Origin: Mucilaginibacter gossypiicola
GTDB taxonomy: Bacteria; Bacteroidota; Bacteroidia; Sphingobacteriales; Sphingobacteriaceae
DNA length: 64,000 bases
NCBI RefSeq assembly: GCF_900110105.1
Contig: NZ_FOCL01000016.1
Location: 1 to 64,000, forward strand
Direction of reading: 5' to 3'
The position numbers were made by a program, and so were the translations under genes. The notes beneath the pieces were generated by a model. The model had not been told where the DNA came from and searched no databases. It worked only from the letters and a program-made list of their open reading frames with translations. This document shows positions 44,190-52,520 of this stretch, in pieces. How positions within the stretch are numbered: the stretch's first letter is position 1; the number at the start of each line of letters is the position of its first letter.

Positions 44190-46454
44190 ATGAATAAACA
44201 TCTAAAAATACTTTTAGCGACTCTTATTTGCATTTTTTTTAAAAACAACTCCTTCGCCACATCGGGAGTATATTTAGCAAAAGGCGATTTGAAACTAAAT
44301 GAAGCCCATAGAAGACGTAGCTGTATTCAACTCGATACAGGAAGGCACCAAAACATTATCATTAAAGATACAACTAAACAAAAAGCCGATACGTCCCGAC
44401 TAAGAAACAACGTGTTAAAAGGGGTTACAATTAAGGGTAAAAGGGTATTGCTCGTACAAAACGTTGACCGGTCAATTGTCACAGTCGAAAATAACAGGTT
44501 GTTTTTAGGAAGTAATCTTGAAGAAGTTTTAGAAAAAATACCGGGTGTTACTATTGATGGCAATAATCACCTTATTGTCAACGGCAATGGATCAGTAAAA
44601 TTTCAGATAAACGGAAGAGATATTCCAATTTCTGGTAATTCAATTTCATCATTCTTGAAGTCGATTCAATCTTCTGCCATAAAATCGGTCGAAATAATTA
44701 ACCCCTCGGCTAAGTCAGACGCCCAAAGTTCGGCTAAAATTTTAAATATAAATACTGTACAACAAACAACAGATGGGTTTACGCTAAGTCCAGGGTTAAC
44801 ATATTCTCAAGGTAAGTATGCGCGAACTGGAATAAATTTATTTTCCCAGGCAAAAGTTAAAAAATTCACCTTTCAATTACTTTCATTTGCCGATCTGTCA
44901 AATGAGTATTCTACCGAGAAGTCGTCGCGAATTTTTCGAAACACGACAAATTTCATCAATGAGTCGAAAGCATTGAACCGCAAAAGATCTTATCTAAACA
45001 AAATTGACATCAATTATAATTTTGATAAGAAAAACATTTTAGGACTAAGTTTCTATAACACACAGTCAAACCAGAAAAATTCAACTAACTCATTTTTTGA
45101 ATTTAGAAATAACACATCTCCGGACTCTTCATACTTGAACAACAGTTTGGGTAAACAAAACTTATCCTATTCAATTTATAGTGGCTATTTTAAACATGCA
45201 TTTGATGAAGATGAGGAATATATTTCTTTTAATGTCGATGTCAACAGAGCTACAAACAGACAAAACTACTTATTTACAAATCAGTCTATTTATTCAACTG
45301 TCGACTCCATCGGTACCAGATTAGATCAATCAACGCATTCCAACTCTAGCCTCTGGGTGCCCTCAGTGTACATAAACTATAGCAAACCATTGATAAAAAG
45401 TACGGGGCGTTTAGATCTTGGTCTGAAATATACTTCCACCAAAGACCACGAGTATTATGACGGCCAAAATGACTTAAATAACGCCTATTCATATAATGAA
45501 TCAGTTGCTGCCGGATATGTTTCTTTCTTATATGACAAGAAAGCATTCAGTTTTCAAGGTGGGTTTAGAGCGGAAAATTCGAGTACTAAGGGCGAGATAA
45601 ATAATAATTCAGTGACCGATAAAAAATATTTTAACCTATTCCCTTCCATCTCTTTACAGCGGAAATTTCATAACGATGACTACATTGTTTCCGTAAATTA
45701 TAGGAAAAGAATTATTCGGCCCACATTCCTGGCGTTAAGTCCTTTTCTTTATTTTACTTCTCCTTATGAAGCATTCCGCGGAGATGCGACGTTATCCCCC
45801 ACACTGATAGACGATTTTAATGCGTCATTTACTATTAAAGGGGTATACATCAACGCCAATTATAGTAGTATGCATAATGTGATATCGCAGTTGCCAATAA
45901 TTGACGATTCACTTACTACTATTACAAATCAATATATCAACATTGGTGCCGAGCATTACCGCTCGATCAATGTATCTTATCCATTCAACATAAAAACTGT
46001 TAGCCTCACACCTAGCGTGAATGCCGAATCCGCATCAAGCCACTTGACGATAAATTCTCAGAATCTGCTGAAGAACACCAGTGATATTTCATTTAACTTA
46101 AATGGGGTTTATCGCTGTGATAAGACCAGCAGATTCGAAATCAGGTCGTTTTATGTTCCTAAAGTGATAACGGTATCATCTACCATAAACCACAAAAGTG
46201 GCGTGACGATAAGATATATAAAAACGTTCTTAGACGGTAATTTAAGCATGAGAGCTGCAGTTGAGGATATTTTTAATGCCAATAAAGAAAGTGGATCAAA
46301 CAATTTCGGTGGATATGTAGGAACATTTTCAAATTTCTATGACAACAGAAGAGCCAGCCTTTCTTTAACCTATTCATTAAGAAAAGGAAAACGCGTGAGT
46401 ATTAACGCTCCGGGACAGGAAAATAGTGATACTAACGAAAGAATAAAAAACTAA
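44190..46454 (+). CDS. TonB-dependent-receptor-like outer-membrane barrel
   Basis: 754 residues with signal peptide (MNKHLKILLATLICIFFKNNSFA). There is no carboxypeptidase-regulatory domain; a short linker leads to a plug-like region (about 80-190: LKGVTIKGKRVLLVQ, VLEKIPGVTIDGN, INPSAKSDAQSSAKILNI) and a barrel of the 'outer membrane beta-barrel family' type (YRKRIIRPTFLALSPF, SLTYSLRKG). A similar but larger receptor lies at 54.1-56.5 kb. It is divergent from the hydrolase with 173 bp between, and in line with the modification genes 43 bp downstream. It may import, sense or export the modified peptide. Confidence 0.85.
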   Translation: MNKHLKILLATLICIFFKNNSFATSGVYLAKGDLKLNEAHRRRSCIQLDTGRHQNIIIKDTTKQKADTSRLRNNVLKGVTIKGKRVLLVQNVDRSIVTVENNRLFLGSNLEEVLEKIPGVTIDGNNHLIVNGNGSVKFQINGRDIPISGNSISSFLKSIQSSAIKSVEIINPSAKSDAQSSAKILNINTVQQTTDGFTLSPGLTYSQGKYARTGINLFSQAKVKKFTFQLLSFADLSNEYSTEKSSRIFRNTTNFINESKALNRKRSYLNKIDINYNFDKKNILGLSFYNTQSNQKNSTNSFFEFRNNTSPDSSYLNNSLGKQNLSYSIYSGYFKHAFDEDEEYISFNVDVNRATNRQNYLFTNQSIYSTVDSIGTRLDQSTHSNSSLWVPSVYINYSKPLIKSTGRLDLGLKYTSTKDHEYYDGQNDLNNAYSYNESVAAGYVSFLYDKKAFSFQGGFRAENSSTKGEINNNSVTDKKYFNLFPSISLQRKFHNDDYIVSVNYRKRIIRPTFLALSPFLYFTSPYEAFRGDATLSPTLIDDFNASFTIKGVYINANYSSMHNVISQLPIIDDSLTTITNQYINIGAEHYRSINVSYPFNIKTVSLTPSVNAESASSHLTINSQNLLKNTSDISFNLNGVYRCDKTSRFEIRSFYVPKVITVSSTINHKSGVTIRYIKTFLDGNLSMRAAVEDIFNANKESGSNNFGGYVGTFSNFYDNRRASLSLTYSLRKGKRVSINAPGQENSDTNERIKN

Positions 46455-46497
46455 TAAATTACTTAACCACTTATCATCTTAGCGATTTTAATTTTCC

Positions 46498-47472
46498 ATG
46501 ATAGTTATCCTCTCATTTAGTTATTATGAACAAGGTACAGATCCAGTTATTGACTGGCTATTATATTATAAGGTTCCATTTGTTAAAATTTGTGTCGAAG
46601 ATTTATTGACGAAGAGTCATGAATATAATTTAGACGTCAATACCGGTAGGCTTTCCATAGCTGGGACAGACATTACAGACAAAATTAAGGTGATATTTTT
46701 TAGACGATTTTATCGCTATCTGCAATTCGAAAATAAAGAAACCTTGGGGGAAATTTCCAGAAAAATATTTTATGAGTCAAATGAAGAATTAAATGGATTG
46801 ACTCAATTTTTATATAAAATATTTGAAGAAAAAATTTGGTTCCCCAGACCTGAAGTTGTCAATGTTAATAAACTGACGATTACCTACATTGCAAGTAAAT
46901 TAGGGATTAAAACGCCCAAATCGGCTATAATAAATAACAAAAATGATGTTGTCAAATTTCATAATTCGTGCAGCCAGGGTATCATAAATAAACCGATAGG
47001 AAGACTAAGTTACTATACGTTCGGCAGATACACTTACAACACTTACACTACAAAATATACTGAGGAAAAGATTGAAAAGCTTCAAAATTCGTTTTTCCCC
47101 TCTTTATTTCAGGAGGCTGTAATTAGTCAATATGAAGTTAGGGTCTTTTATATTGACGGTGATTTTTATGCGACAGCGGCGGTTTCAAGCAATAAAGATC
47201 GCAACATTGACATCAAACGAAGTTTTAATACGAAGGAATTGCGTTGGATTCCTTATGCTCTGCCGGAAAGTGTAAAGTTGGATATTACTAAATTAATGAA
47301 GGAAATTGATTTAGTTACAGGCTCAATTGATCTCTTGGTAGACGATGAGAACAATTTTACATTTATTGAAGTCAACCCTGTCGGTCAATATTTGGCACCC
47401 TCAAATCAAAGCAACTATTATATAGATAAAATAATCGCAGAATGGCTAATAAAAAAATTGCAGCTAGCATAG
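46498..47472 (+). CDS. gwsG: ATP-grasp peptide maturase, grasp-with-spasm type
   Basis: 324 residues. N-terminal pre-ATP-grasp region (MIVILSFSYYEQGTDPVIDWL, VIFFRRFYR), then the ATP-grasp fold: a nucleotide-binding strand (GIINKPIGRLSYYTFG), an external-element motif (FQEAVISQYEVRVFYIDGDFY), and the metal/ATP site TFIEVNPVGQYLAP, close to the FxEVNPxGQ of microviridin and other graspetide ligases. These enzymes activate Asp/Glu side chains as acyl-phosphates and join them to Ser/Thr/Lys as esters or amides. With Lys-free precursors, esters are expected. Four cotranscribed genes follow with overlapping ends. Confidence 0.88.
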   Translation: MIVILSFSYYEQGTDPVIDWLLYYKVPFVKICVEDLLTKSHEYNLDVNTGRLSIAGTDITDKIKVIFFRRFYRYLQFENKETLGEISRKIFYESNEELNGLTQFLYKIFEEKIWFPRPEVVNVNKLTITYIASKLGIKTPKSAIINNKNDVVKFHNSCSQGIINKPIGRLSYYTFGRYTYNTYTTKYTEEKIEKLQNSFFPSLFQEAVISQYEVRVFYIDGDFYATAAVSSNKDRNIDIKRSFNTKELRWIPYALPESVKLDITKLMKEIDLVTGSIDLLVDDENNFTFIEVNPVGQYLAPSNQSNYYIDKIIAEWLIKKLQLA

Positions 47473-47708
47473 TTTCAAATGATGAAGATACTCCGTTTGA
47501 TGAGGAGCTCTTGCTTAAAATACCATTAGGTTATAGATCTATGGTTAAAAAGGAAACGGAATTTATTGGAGAACTATATCGACGTGTGAAGTTTAGTGGT
47601 TCTAAGCTTTTTCAGTCGAATCAGTACTCGAATTTCCCGTCACATAAACCAATTTCGAATCTACTACTGGATTTAAGAATTCAAGAAACCATTGAAACAG
47701 ATGAGTAA
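47442..47708 (+). CDS. Unknown 88-residue RiPP-cluster protein
   Basis: 88 residues, overlapping the end of the ATP-grasp gene by 31 bp and the next gene's ATG by 8 bp, so almost certainly translated with them. Acidic start (SNDEDTPFDEELLLKIP) and a basic, aromatic middle (YRRVKFSGSKLFQSNQYSN). No signal peptide, no membrane helix, no cysteines. I do not recognise a family. Position between ligase and SPASM partner suggests a role in leader recognition or complex assembly, which is inference from gene order only. Confidence 0.7.
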   Translation: MANKKIAASIVSNDEDTPFDEELLLKIPLGYRSMVKKETEFIGELYRRVKFSGSKLFQSNQYSNFPSHKPISNLLLDLRIQETIETDE

Positions 47709-48651
47709 GCATTTAATTCTCCACGCCCATTGTATCCCGGTTCGAGGTAAAGAACAAGGGGCTATATATGATTTACAAAAAGGGTCACTTATGTTCATTC
47801 CAAATTCGATGATTGATTTGATAGAATATATGAGGGACGAAAGCTATCATAAAACTAGAAAAGTGGTCAACTCTTTAGCGTTTTTCAAGGAGCATGTAGA
47901 TTTTATTTTATCGAATGGCCTAGGATTTTTTACCGATCACCCTCAGCGATTTATTGCTCTTCCCGATCAATATCATTCGCCGGAGGAAATATCGACAGCG
48001 GTTATAGAATACGGAGCTGACAAATTTGATTTAAAGTCCGTAATTAATGAATTGAATATGTTGCGTTGTAAACACATTGAATTCCGTTATATTGACTGTA
48101 ACCCTGATTTCTCAGAACTAAGAACATTGATTGGATACACAAACAATTCTACCATACGGTCGATTGAGCTTCATTTGACTCAAAACGAAAAGATAAGTAA
48201 AGTCAATTTACTCGGTCTGGCAGGCGAGTTTAAGAAGCTTAGAACAATTAACGTTCATAATTCAGCAAGTGCGGATTATGATTTTAAGAATAATATTTTC
48301 TTCCTTGAGAGCGATTGGAAAACTGTCGAGCAAAAACATTTTCCCCATGATGTGTACATTGTCAATATGAAGTTTTTTATGGAAAGTCAGAAGTTCAATA
48401 CTTTTTATAACCAAAAAGTCTGTATTTCCAGAGATGGGTATATTAAAAACTCCTTATTGAACGTAAGGCATTTTGGTCAATATAGTACAAATAATACACT
48501 TACAGATGTAGTTAGAACTGATGAGTTTAAGAAATTATGGTTTATTAGTCCGGATATGATAGAGGAAGTCAAAGAATCTGAAACGAGGTATGCGACCTTG
48601 TTTTCACAAGATGTAGAATTAATAGATGGAAAATATCATTTAATTCATTAA
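47701..48651 (+). CDS. gwsS: SPASM-domain maturase partner, grasp-with-spasm type, cysteine-poor
   Basis: 316 residues from ATG 47701. The middle is an alpha/beta repeat region (IEYGADKFDLKSVINELNML, HIEFRYIDCNPDFSELRTLI) like a radical-SAM barrel lacking its CxxxCxxC. The C-terminal part follows the SPASM layout of this family: FYNQKVCISRDGYIKN, HFGQYS, EFKKLWFISPDMIEEV, ETRYATLF. Cysteines expected after KN, in the 'C-x-DC' and in 'RY-x-C' are Ser, Val/Ser and Thr/other here; only the KVC cysteine remains. The Fe-S clusters are therefore probably not bound. It overlaps the exporter gene by one base (TAATG). Confidence 0.8.
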   Translation: MSKHLILHAHCIPVRGKEQGAIYDLQKGSLMFIPNSMIDLIEYMRDESYHKTRKVVNSLAFFKEHVDFILSNGLGFFTDHPQRFIALPDQYHSPEEISTAVIEYGADKFDLKSVINELNMLRCKHIEFRYIDCNPDFSELRTLIGYTNNSTIRSIELHLTQNEKISKVNLLGLAGEFKKLRTINVHNSASADYDFKNNIFFLESDWKTVEQKHFPHDVYIVNMKFFMESQKFNTFYNQKVCISRDGYIKNSLLNVRHFGQYSTNNTLTDVVRTDEFKKLWFISPDMIEEVKESETRYATLFSQDVELIDGKYHLIH

Positions 48652-50879
48652 TGAAGAGTCTGCAAAGCAAATTTGTCTTTTATCACCAAGCTGATCATAT
48701 GGATTGCGCTGCTACTTGCTTAAGAATGGTAGCTAGATACTACGGCGCAGACTATGATGTCTCACATCTGAGAGATTTGGTAAATACAACCAGGCAGGGG
48801 GCTAGCCTTGCTGGCATCCAAGATGGTGCAGGAGCGATCAGGTTAAAAACACTTGTATCAAAGGGGACAGTGGAAAATTTGGTTAAAGAGCACTTGTTAC
48901 CTGCGGTATTATATTGGAATCCAGATCACTATGTGGTACTTTACAAGATTTCCGAGACAAAAAAAGGCGAATACATATTCTTTATTGCCGATCCCGCACT
49001 TTCAAAATATAAAGTATCTGAAAAAAAATTTAGAGAAAAGTGGGTTAGTGACAACGCCGACGGTGAAGGATTGATCGTGTTTTTCGAGCCGGGCGAGGAC
49101 TTCATGGAAACATACGATGAATATGCGTTAAATTACGTGAAGCCATCGAGGCACTTTTACTGGGAATATGTTAAAGCTCACAAAGCCTCGTTCTCATTGA
49201 TATTGTTAATAACGATAATCTCTTCATTATTTAATCTGGTATTTCCTGTACTTACACAAAAAATTGTAGATACGGGCATCCCGAATAAAGACCTGTCACT
49301 TATCTCACTTTTCTTGTTGTTTCAGATTGGGGCATTTATTGGCAGTTCAGTGTTCGACATGGTTAAGGGTAGGTTATTATATGTTGTTACGACTAGAATT
49401 AATATAAATATATTAACAGAATTTCTTTTAAAGTTAACTAGGCTATCCGTTCGTTATTTCGACAATAAGGTCGCGAGCGATATTACGCAAAGAATTGCTG
49501 ATCATTCGCGCATTGAAAAATTCCTGACAACGAATTTGATTGGAACCATATTTTCGGTTTTCAACTTTGCTTTTTTTTCTTTCTTGATCTTAAAATATGA
49601 TTATAAGATTTTTTTAATCTTCCTGAGCATCACCGTATTTTCCATTTTATGGATGTTCATGTTTGTTAAGAGGCGTAAATCAATAGAATATAAGCGTTTT
49701 GAAGCATACAAGGATTCCTCAAATTCTTCATATGAAGTGATTTATGGAATGAAGGAACTAAAGTTGAATAATGCACAAATAGCCAAAATAGAAGATTGGG
49801 GTGTTGATCAAAAAAAAATCTACGCGATTAACAAAGAGTCGATGCTTTTGGAGCAGAGGCAAAATATAGGAAATGTCTTGATAAATCAAACCAGAAGTGC
49901 ATTAGTAACATTTTACTGCGCTTTTTTGGTCATCCACGGGAAGATATCAATTGGTGAAATGTTAAGTATTTCATTTATGTTAGGTCAATTATCATCTCCT
50001 TTTACACAATTTTTTGAATTTATTAAAGGATGGAACGAGGCATATTTCAGTTTTGATCGGATTAATGAAGTAAAGGAGAGACAAGACGAGGATGATGAAT
50101 TCCTCCCTCATGGTCATACCCTAAAAACAGTTTCGGCATTTGAAAGAATATTGATTTCTAATTTGAATTTTAAATACGATAAAAGTTCTCCGGTTAATGT
50201 TTTGGACGGCATCAATATTGAAATAAAAAAGGGGCAAAAGGTGGCTTTTGTTGGTAATAGCGGAAGCGGGAAGACTACATTGGTTAAATTGTTGTTGAAA
50301 TTTTACCTACCGTCTAAAGGAATTATTAGCGTAGACAGTAATGACTTAGCAGAGTTAGAAGCAAACAGTTGGCGGCAAAAATGCGGTGTTGTGATGCAGG
50401 ATGGATATATATTTTCAGCAACAATATTACAGAATATTTGCTTGGATTCGAAAAAAGTGGATCTGGAACGGGTTAAGCAAGTTTGCCATCTGGCGAACAT
50501 CAAGGATTATATAGAATCCTTGCCAAAAAAATATAACACCAAGATCGGCGGTTCCGGTGTTGGTTTAAGTGGAGGCCAAATTCAACGCATTTTGATAGCG
50601 CGGGCATTATATAAAAATCCTGAAGTGTTGTTTTTTGATGAAGCTACAAGTTCCTTGGATACGGAAAACGAGCGTATAATAATGGAAAACATTAATGAGT
50701 TCAGCACGGGTAAAACGCTCGTTGTTGTCGCTCATAGATTAAGTACTGTAAAAAATGCAGATATGATTTATGTTTTTAATAACGGTAAAATAGTGGAGGC
50801 TGGTAATCATGTTGAGTTATTGGTGAATAAAGGCTTTTATTATAAATTGGTTTCAAATCAATTGGAGTTATCAAACTAA
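48651..50879 (+). CDS. C39-peptidase-containing ABC exporter
   Basis: 742 residues. N-terminal C39 peptidase (about 8-150): catalytic Cys19 in MDCAATCLRMVARYYG, His in PDHYVVLY, Asp in IADPA; it should cut precursor leaders after Gly-Gly. A six-helix transmembrane domain fills about 175-460. The ATPase has Walker A GNSGSGKTT (about 534), signature GLSGGQIQR (about 640), Walker B VLFFDEATSSLD and switch His in VVAHRLS. It processes and exports the modified peptides through the inner membrane. No HlyD-type adaptor is in the window, so passage across the outer membrane needs other components. Confidence 0.95.
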   Translation: MKSLQSKFVFYHQADHMDCAATCLRMVARYYGADYDVSHLRDLVNTTRQGASLAGIQDGAGAIRLKTLVSKGTVENLVKEHLLPAVLYWNPDHYVVLYKISETKKGEYIFFIADPALSKYKVSEKKFREKWVSDNADGEGLIVFFEPGEDFMETYDEYALNYVKPSRHFYWEYVKAHKASFSLILLITIISSLFNLVFPVLTQKIVDTGIPNKDLSLISLFLLFQIGAFIGSSVFDMVKGRLLYVVTTRININILTEFLLKLTRLSVRYFDNKVASDITQRIADHSRIEKFLTTNLIGTIFSVFNFAFFSFLILKYDYKIFLIFLSITVFSILWMFMFVKRRKSIEYKRFEAYKDSSNSSYEVIYGMKELKLNNAQIAKIEDWGVDQKKIYAINKESMLLEQRQNIGNVLINQTRSALVTFYCAFLVIHGKISIGEMLSISFMLGQLSSPFTQFFEFIKGWNEAYFSFDRINEVKERQDEDDEFLPHGHTLKTVSAFERILISNLNFKYDKSSPVNVLDGINIEIKKGQKVAFVGNSGSGKTTLVKLLLKFYLPSKGIISVDSNDLAELEANSWRQKCGVVMQDGYIFSATILQNICLDSKKVDLERVKQVCHLANIKDYIESLPKKYNTKIGGSGVGLSGGQIQRILIARALYKNPEVLFFDEATSSLDTENERIIMENINEFSTGKTLVVVAHRLSTVKNADMIYVFNNGKIVEAGNHVELLVNKGFYYKLVSNQLELSN

Positions 50880-51035
50880 AAGCCTTTTTTCCTCTTTTAT
50901 TGCCAGGTCCTCAATGAACTATTCGCGATGTCCAATATTATCTGAATAAAAAAAGTCGACACAACTATTTACTTCAAAAGGCGATCTTATTTGTTTGCAT
51001 GACCTTGTATTAAATACGTAATAAATTAATAGAAT

Positions 51036-51257
51036 ATGAAAAAACAAACAATTTGTTTAGAAAATCTCTTGGATTTTAGAAGTGGAGAGCAACAAATCAC
51101 AATTTTGTCCACGACATTTGGTGGTGTCTATTGTCACGACGGTGATGTATCCTATTCACAAGACACCTCAACGTCAGGTGATGTATCACAATTGGATGAC
51201 AATTCGCAATCAACGGATGATTCGGAAACTTTGGATAGCAGTGATAACCATGATTGA
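51036..51257 (+). CDS. RiPP precursor peptide 3 (double-glycine leader)
   Basis: 73 residues. Leader with the CLENLLDF block and Gly-Gly in STTFGG. The core of about 43 residues (VYCHDGDVSYSQDTSTSGDV onward) repeats short Asp-Ser/Thr units and ends DSSDNHD, the same ending as precursor 5. There is one Cys in the core and no Lys. It follows the exporter by 156 bp and is probably the first of three tandem precursors. Confidence 0.8.
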   Translation: MKKQTICLENLLDFRSGEQQITILSTTFGGVYCHDGDVSYSQDTSTSGDVSQLDDNSQSTDDSETLDSSDNHD

Positions 51258-51360
51258 CTTTATTTATTAAAAAAAAAATAATCAAGTTTTGTCGTATTAT
51301 TTTATATTATCAAAGTTTATTTTTATATTTAAATGAGCTTATAATCTAAATCTAATTTAT

Positions 51361-51585
51361 ATGACAAAACCTACAATTACCTTAGAAAATCTTCAGATTT
51401 TCAACACAAAAAATCAAATTGCAACCAATTTGTTTGCAACTTACGGTGGTGTTCTTCAATCACACGATAATGATCAATCGGATCAAAACGACTACTCTTA
51501 TTCGAATGATATTTCGGAATACTCGGATTCGAGCCAGCATAACGACGATTGTACTGCCGGTGACACCAGCGCATCAGCAGATTAA
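51361..51585 (+). CDS. RiPP precursor peptide 4 (double-glycine leader)
   Basis: 74 residues. Leader ITLENLQIF and Gly-Gly in FATYGG, then a core of about 44 residues rich in Asp, Ser, Asn, Tyr and Gln (SHDNDQSDQNDYSYSNDIS). It has one Cys (DDCTAG), no Lys, and ends SASAD. The leader block resembles precursors 3 and 5, whereas the core is its own, consistent with a shared enzyme set acting on diversified substrates. Confidence 0.8.
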   Translation: MTKPTITLENLQIFNTKNQIATNLFATYGGVLQSHDNDQSDQNDYSYSNDISEYSDSSQHNDDCTAGDTSASAD

Positions 51586-51603
51586 TTTTATCAAAAGAAA
51601 ATC

Positions 51604-51813
51604 ATGAAAAAAATCAATTTAGAAAGTTTATCAAACTTTAAAGAACAATCCGGCAGCATCTTGTATGCAGTGCTAGGCGGGCAACAGTCAGTATCATATG
51701 ATACATCAGGTATTGGCGATACGTCAACGAATAATGATACGTCAACGGCCGCGGATAACTCCACTGACCACGATGGATCTGATTCTTACGATACATCAGA
51801 TAATCACGATTAA
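51604..51813 (+). CDS. RiPP precursor peptide 5 (double-glycine leader)
   Basis: 69 residues, 18 bp after precursor 4. Leader NLESLSNFKEQSG with Gly-Gly in YAVLGG. The core has the most regular repeat of the five, a D-T-S spacing about every 7-8 residues (YDTSGIGDTSTNNDTSTAAD), ending YDTSDNHD. It contains no Cys or Lys. The regular acid-hydroxyl spacing is what a repeated-macrocycle graspetide would need. A terminator lies 57 bp downstream. Confidence 0.8.
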   Translation: MKKINLESLSNFKEQSGSILYAVLGGQQSVSYDTSGIGDTSTNNDTSTAADNSTDHDGSDSYDTSDNHD

Positions 51814-51870
51814 TAAATCAATCCTCGTCGCTTACACAGCTGCGTTAAAAGTTAAATTAAATAAGCTCAG

Positions 51871-51905
51871 AATCTCGTTCCAATATTTGGAATGAGATTT
51901 TTTAT
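51871..51905 (+). terminator. Terminator of the second precursor group
   Basis: aatctcgttccaa/ttggaatgagatt stem (13 bp, one G-U pair) with a TAT loop and TTTTTT tail. Beyond it, 51906-52520 holds no gene, only the repeat locus and palindrome listed next. Confidence 0.88.
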
Positions 51906-52207
51906 TTAGGAATACAGCATTCCGCCAGATTTGATCCCCTACATTGCCGTGTTAACCGTAAAACGTGCAGGCTTCAATTTTAAAGCAGCAAATATCAGTT
52001 GCAATACCATTGAACTTAGTGAATCATATTTATAACTGAATAGGATGTTACTTGTTTGATACTTTGATAGTCATAACTTGTTGATATCCAAAATATAGCT
52101 AATTTCTGGATGCAGCTTAAAAGGGTTGCTATTATTTTTATATCAATCAATAAGCGGTTTGGCTTTATTTCTACTCGGACTACCAATAACCTCAGTCATA
52201 TGATCAC

Positions 52208-52330
52208 TCGAACAATAAACAGTGCGGTTCGAAAATTGCACAGTCAGGGATAATTAAAAGTGCTCTAATTCGTTTAAAGCACGCATTTGATCTAAAAAGT
52301 GGTTCGAATTCCACCCAGTTTAGGGGATCC
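52208..52330. repeat. 75-bp-period repeat, locus B
   Basis: Units begin at 52226 and 52301 (75 bp apart), the second partial. The lead-in ctcgaacaataaacagtgc corresponds to that of locus A. Same orientation as loci A and C. It closes the RiPP block opened by locus A. Confidence 0.8.
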
Positions 52331-52340
52331 CTAAAGCTGT

Positions 52341-52360
52341 AGTACTCGATTTCGAGTACT
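52341..52360. repeat. Perfect short palindrome beside repeat locus B
   Basis: agtactcga and tcgagtact are exact complements separated by tt, 10 bp past the last repeat. It could be a protein-binding or recombination site; it lacks a T-run, so it is not a convincing terminator. Confidence 0.45.
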
Positions 52361-52520
52361 AACTATTACAAATGTTAAGAGCATTTAACGTACTAGTTGC
52401 TACTAAAGGGCACTGCGAAATAAAATCCGTTCCAAATCCGCAAAAAATCTTGTTCGTTGAAATAATAGTTATTAGCAATAAAATCTACCGTAGAATTTGT
52501 TCGCAATTAATATGTTTGGA

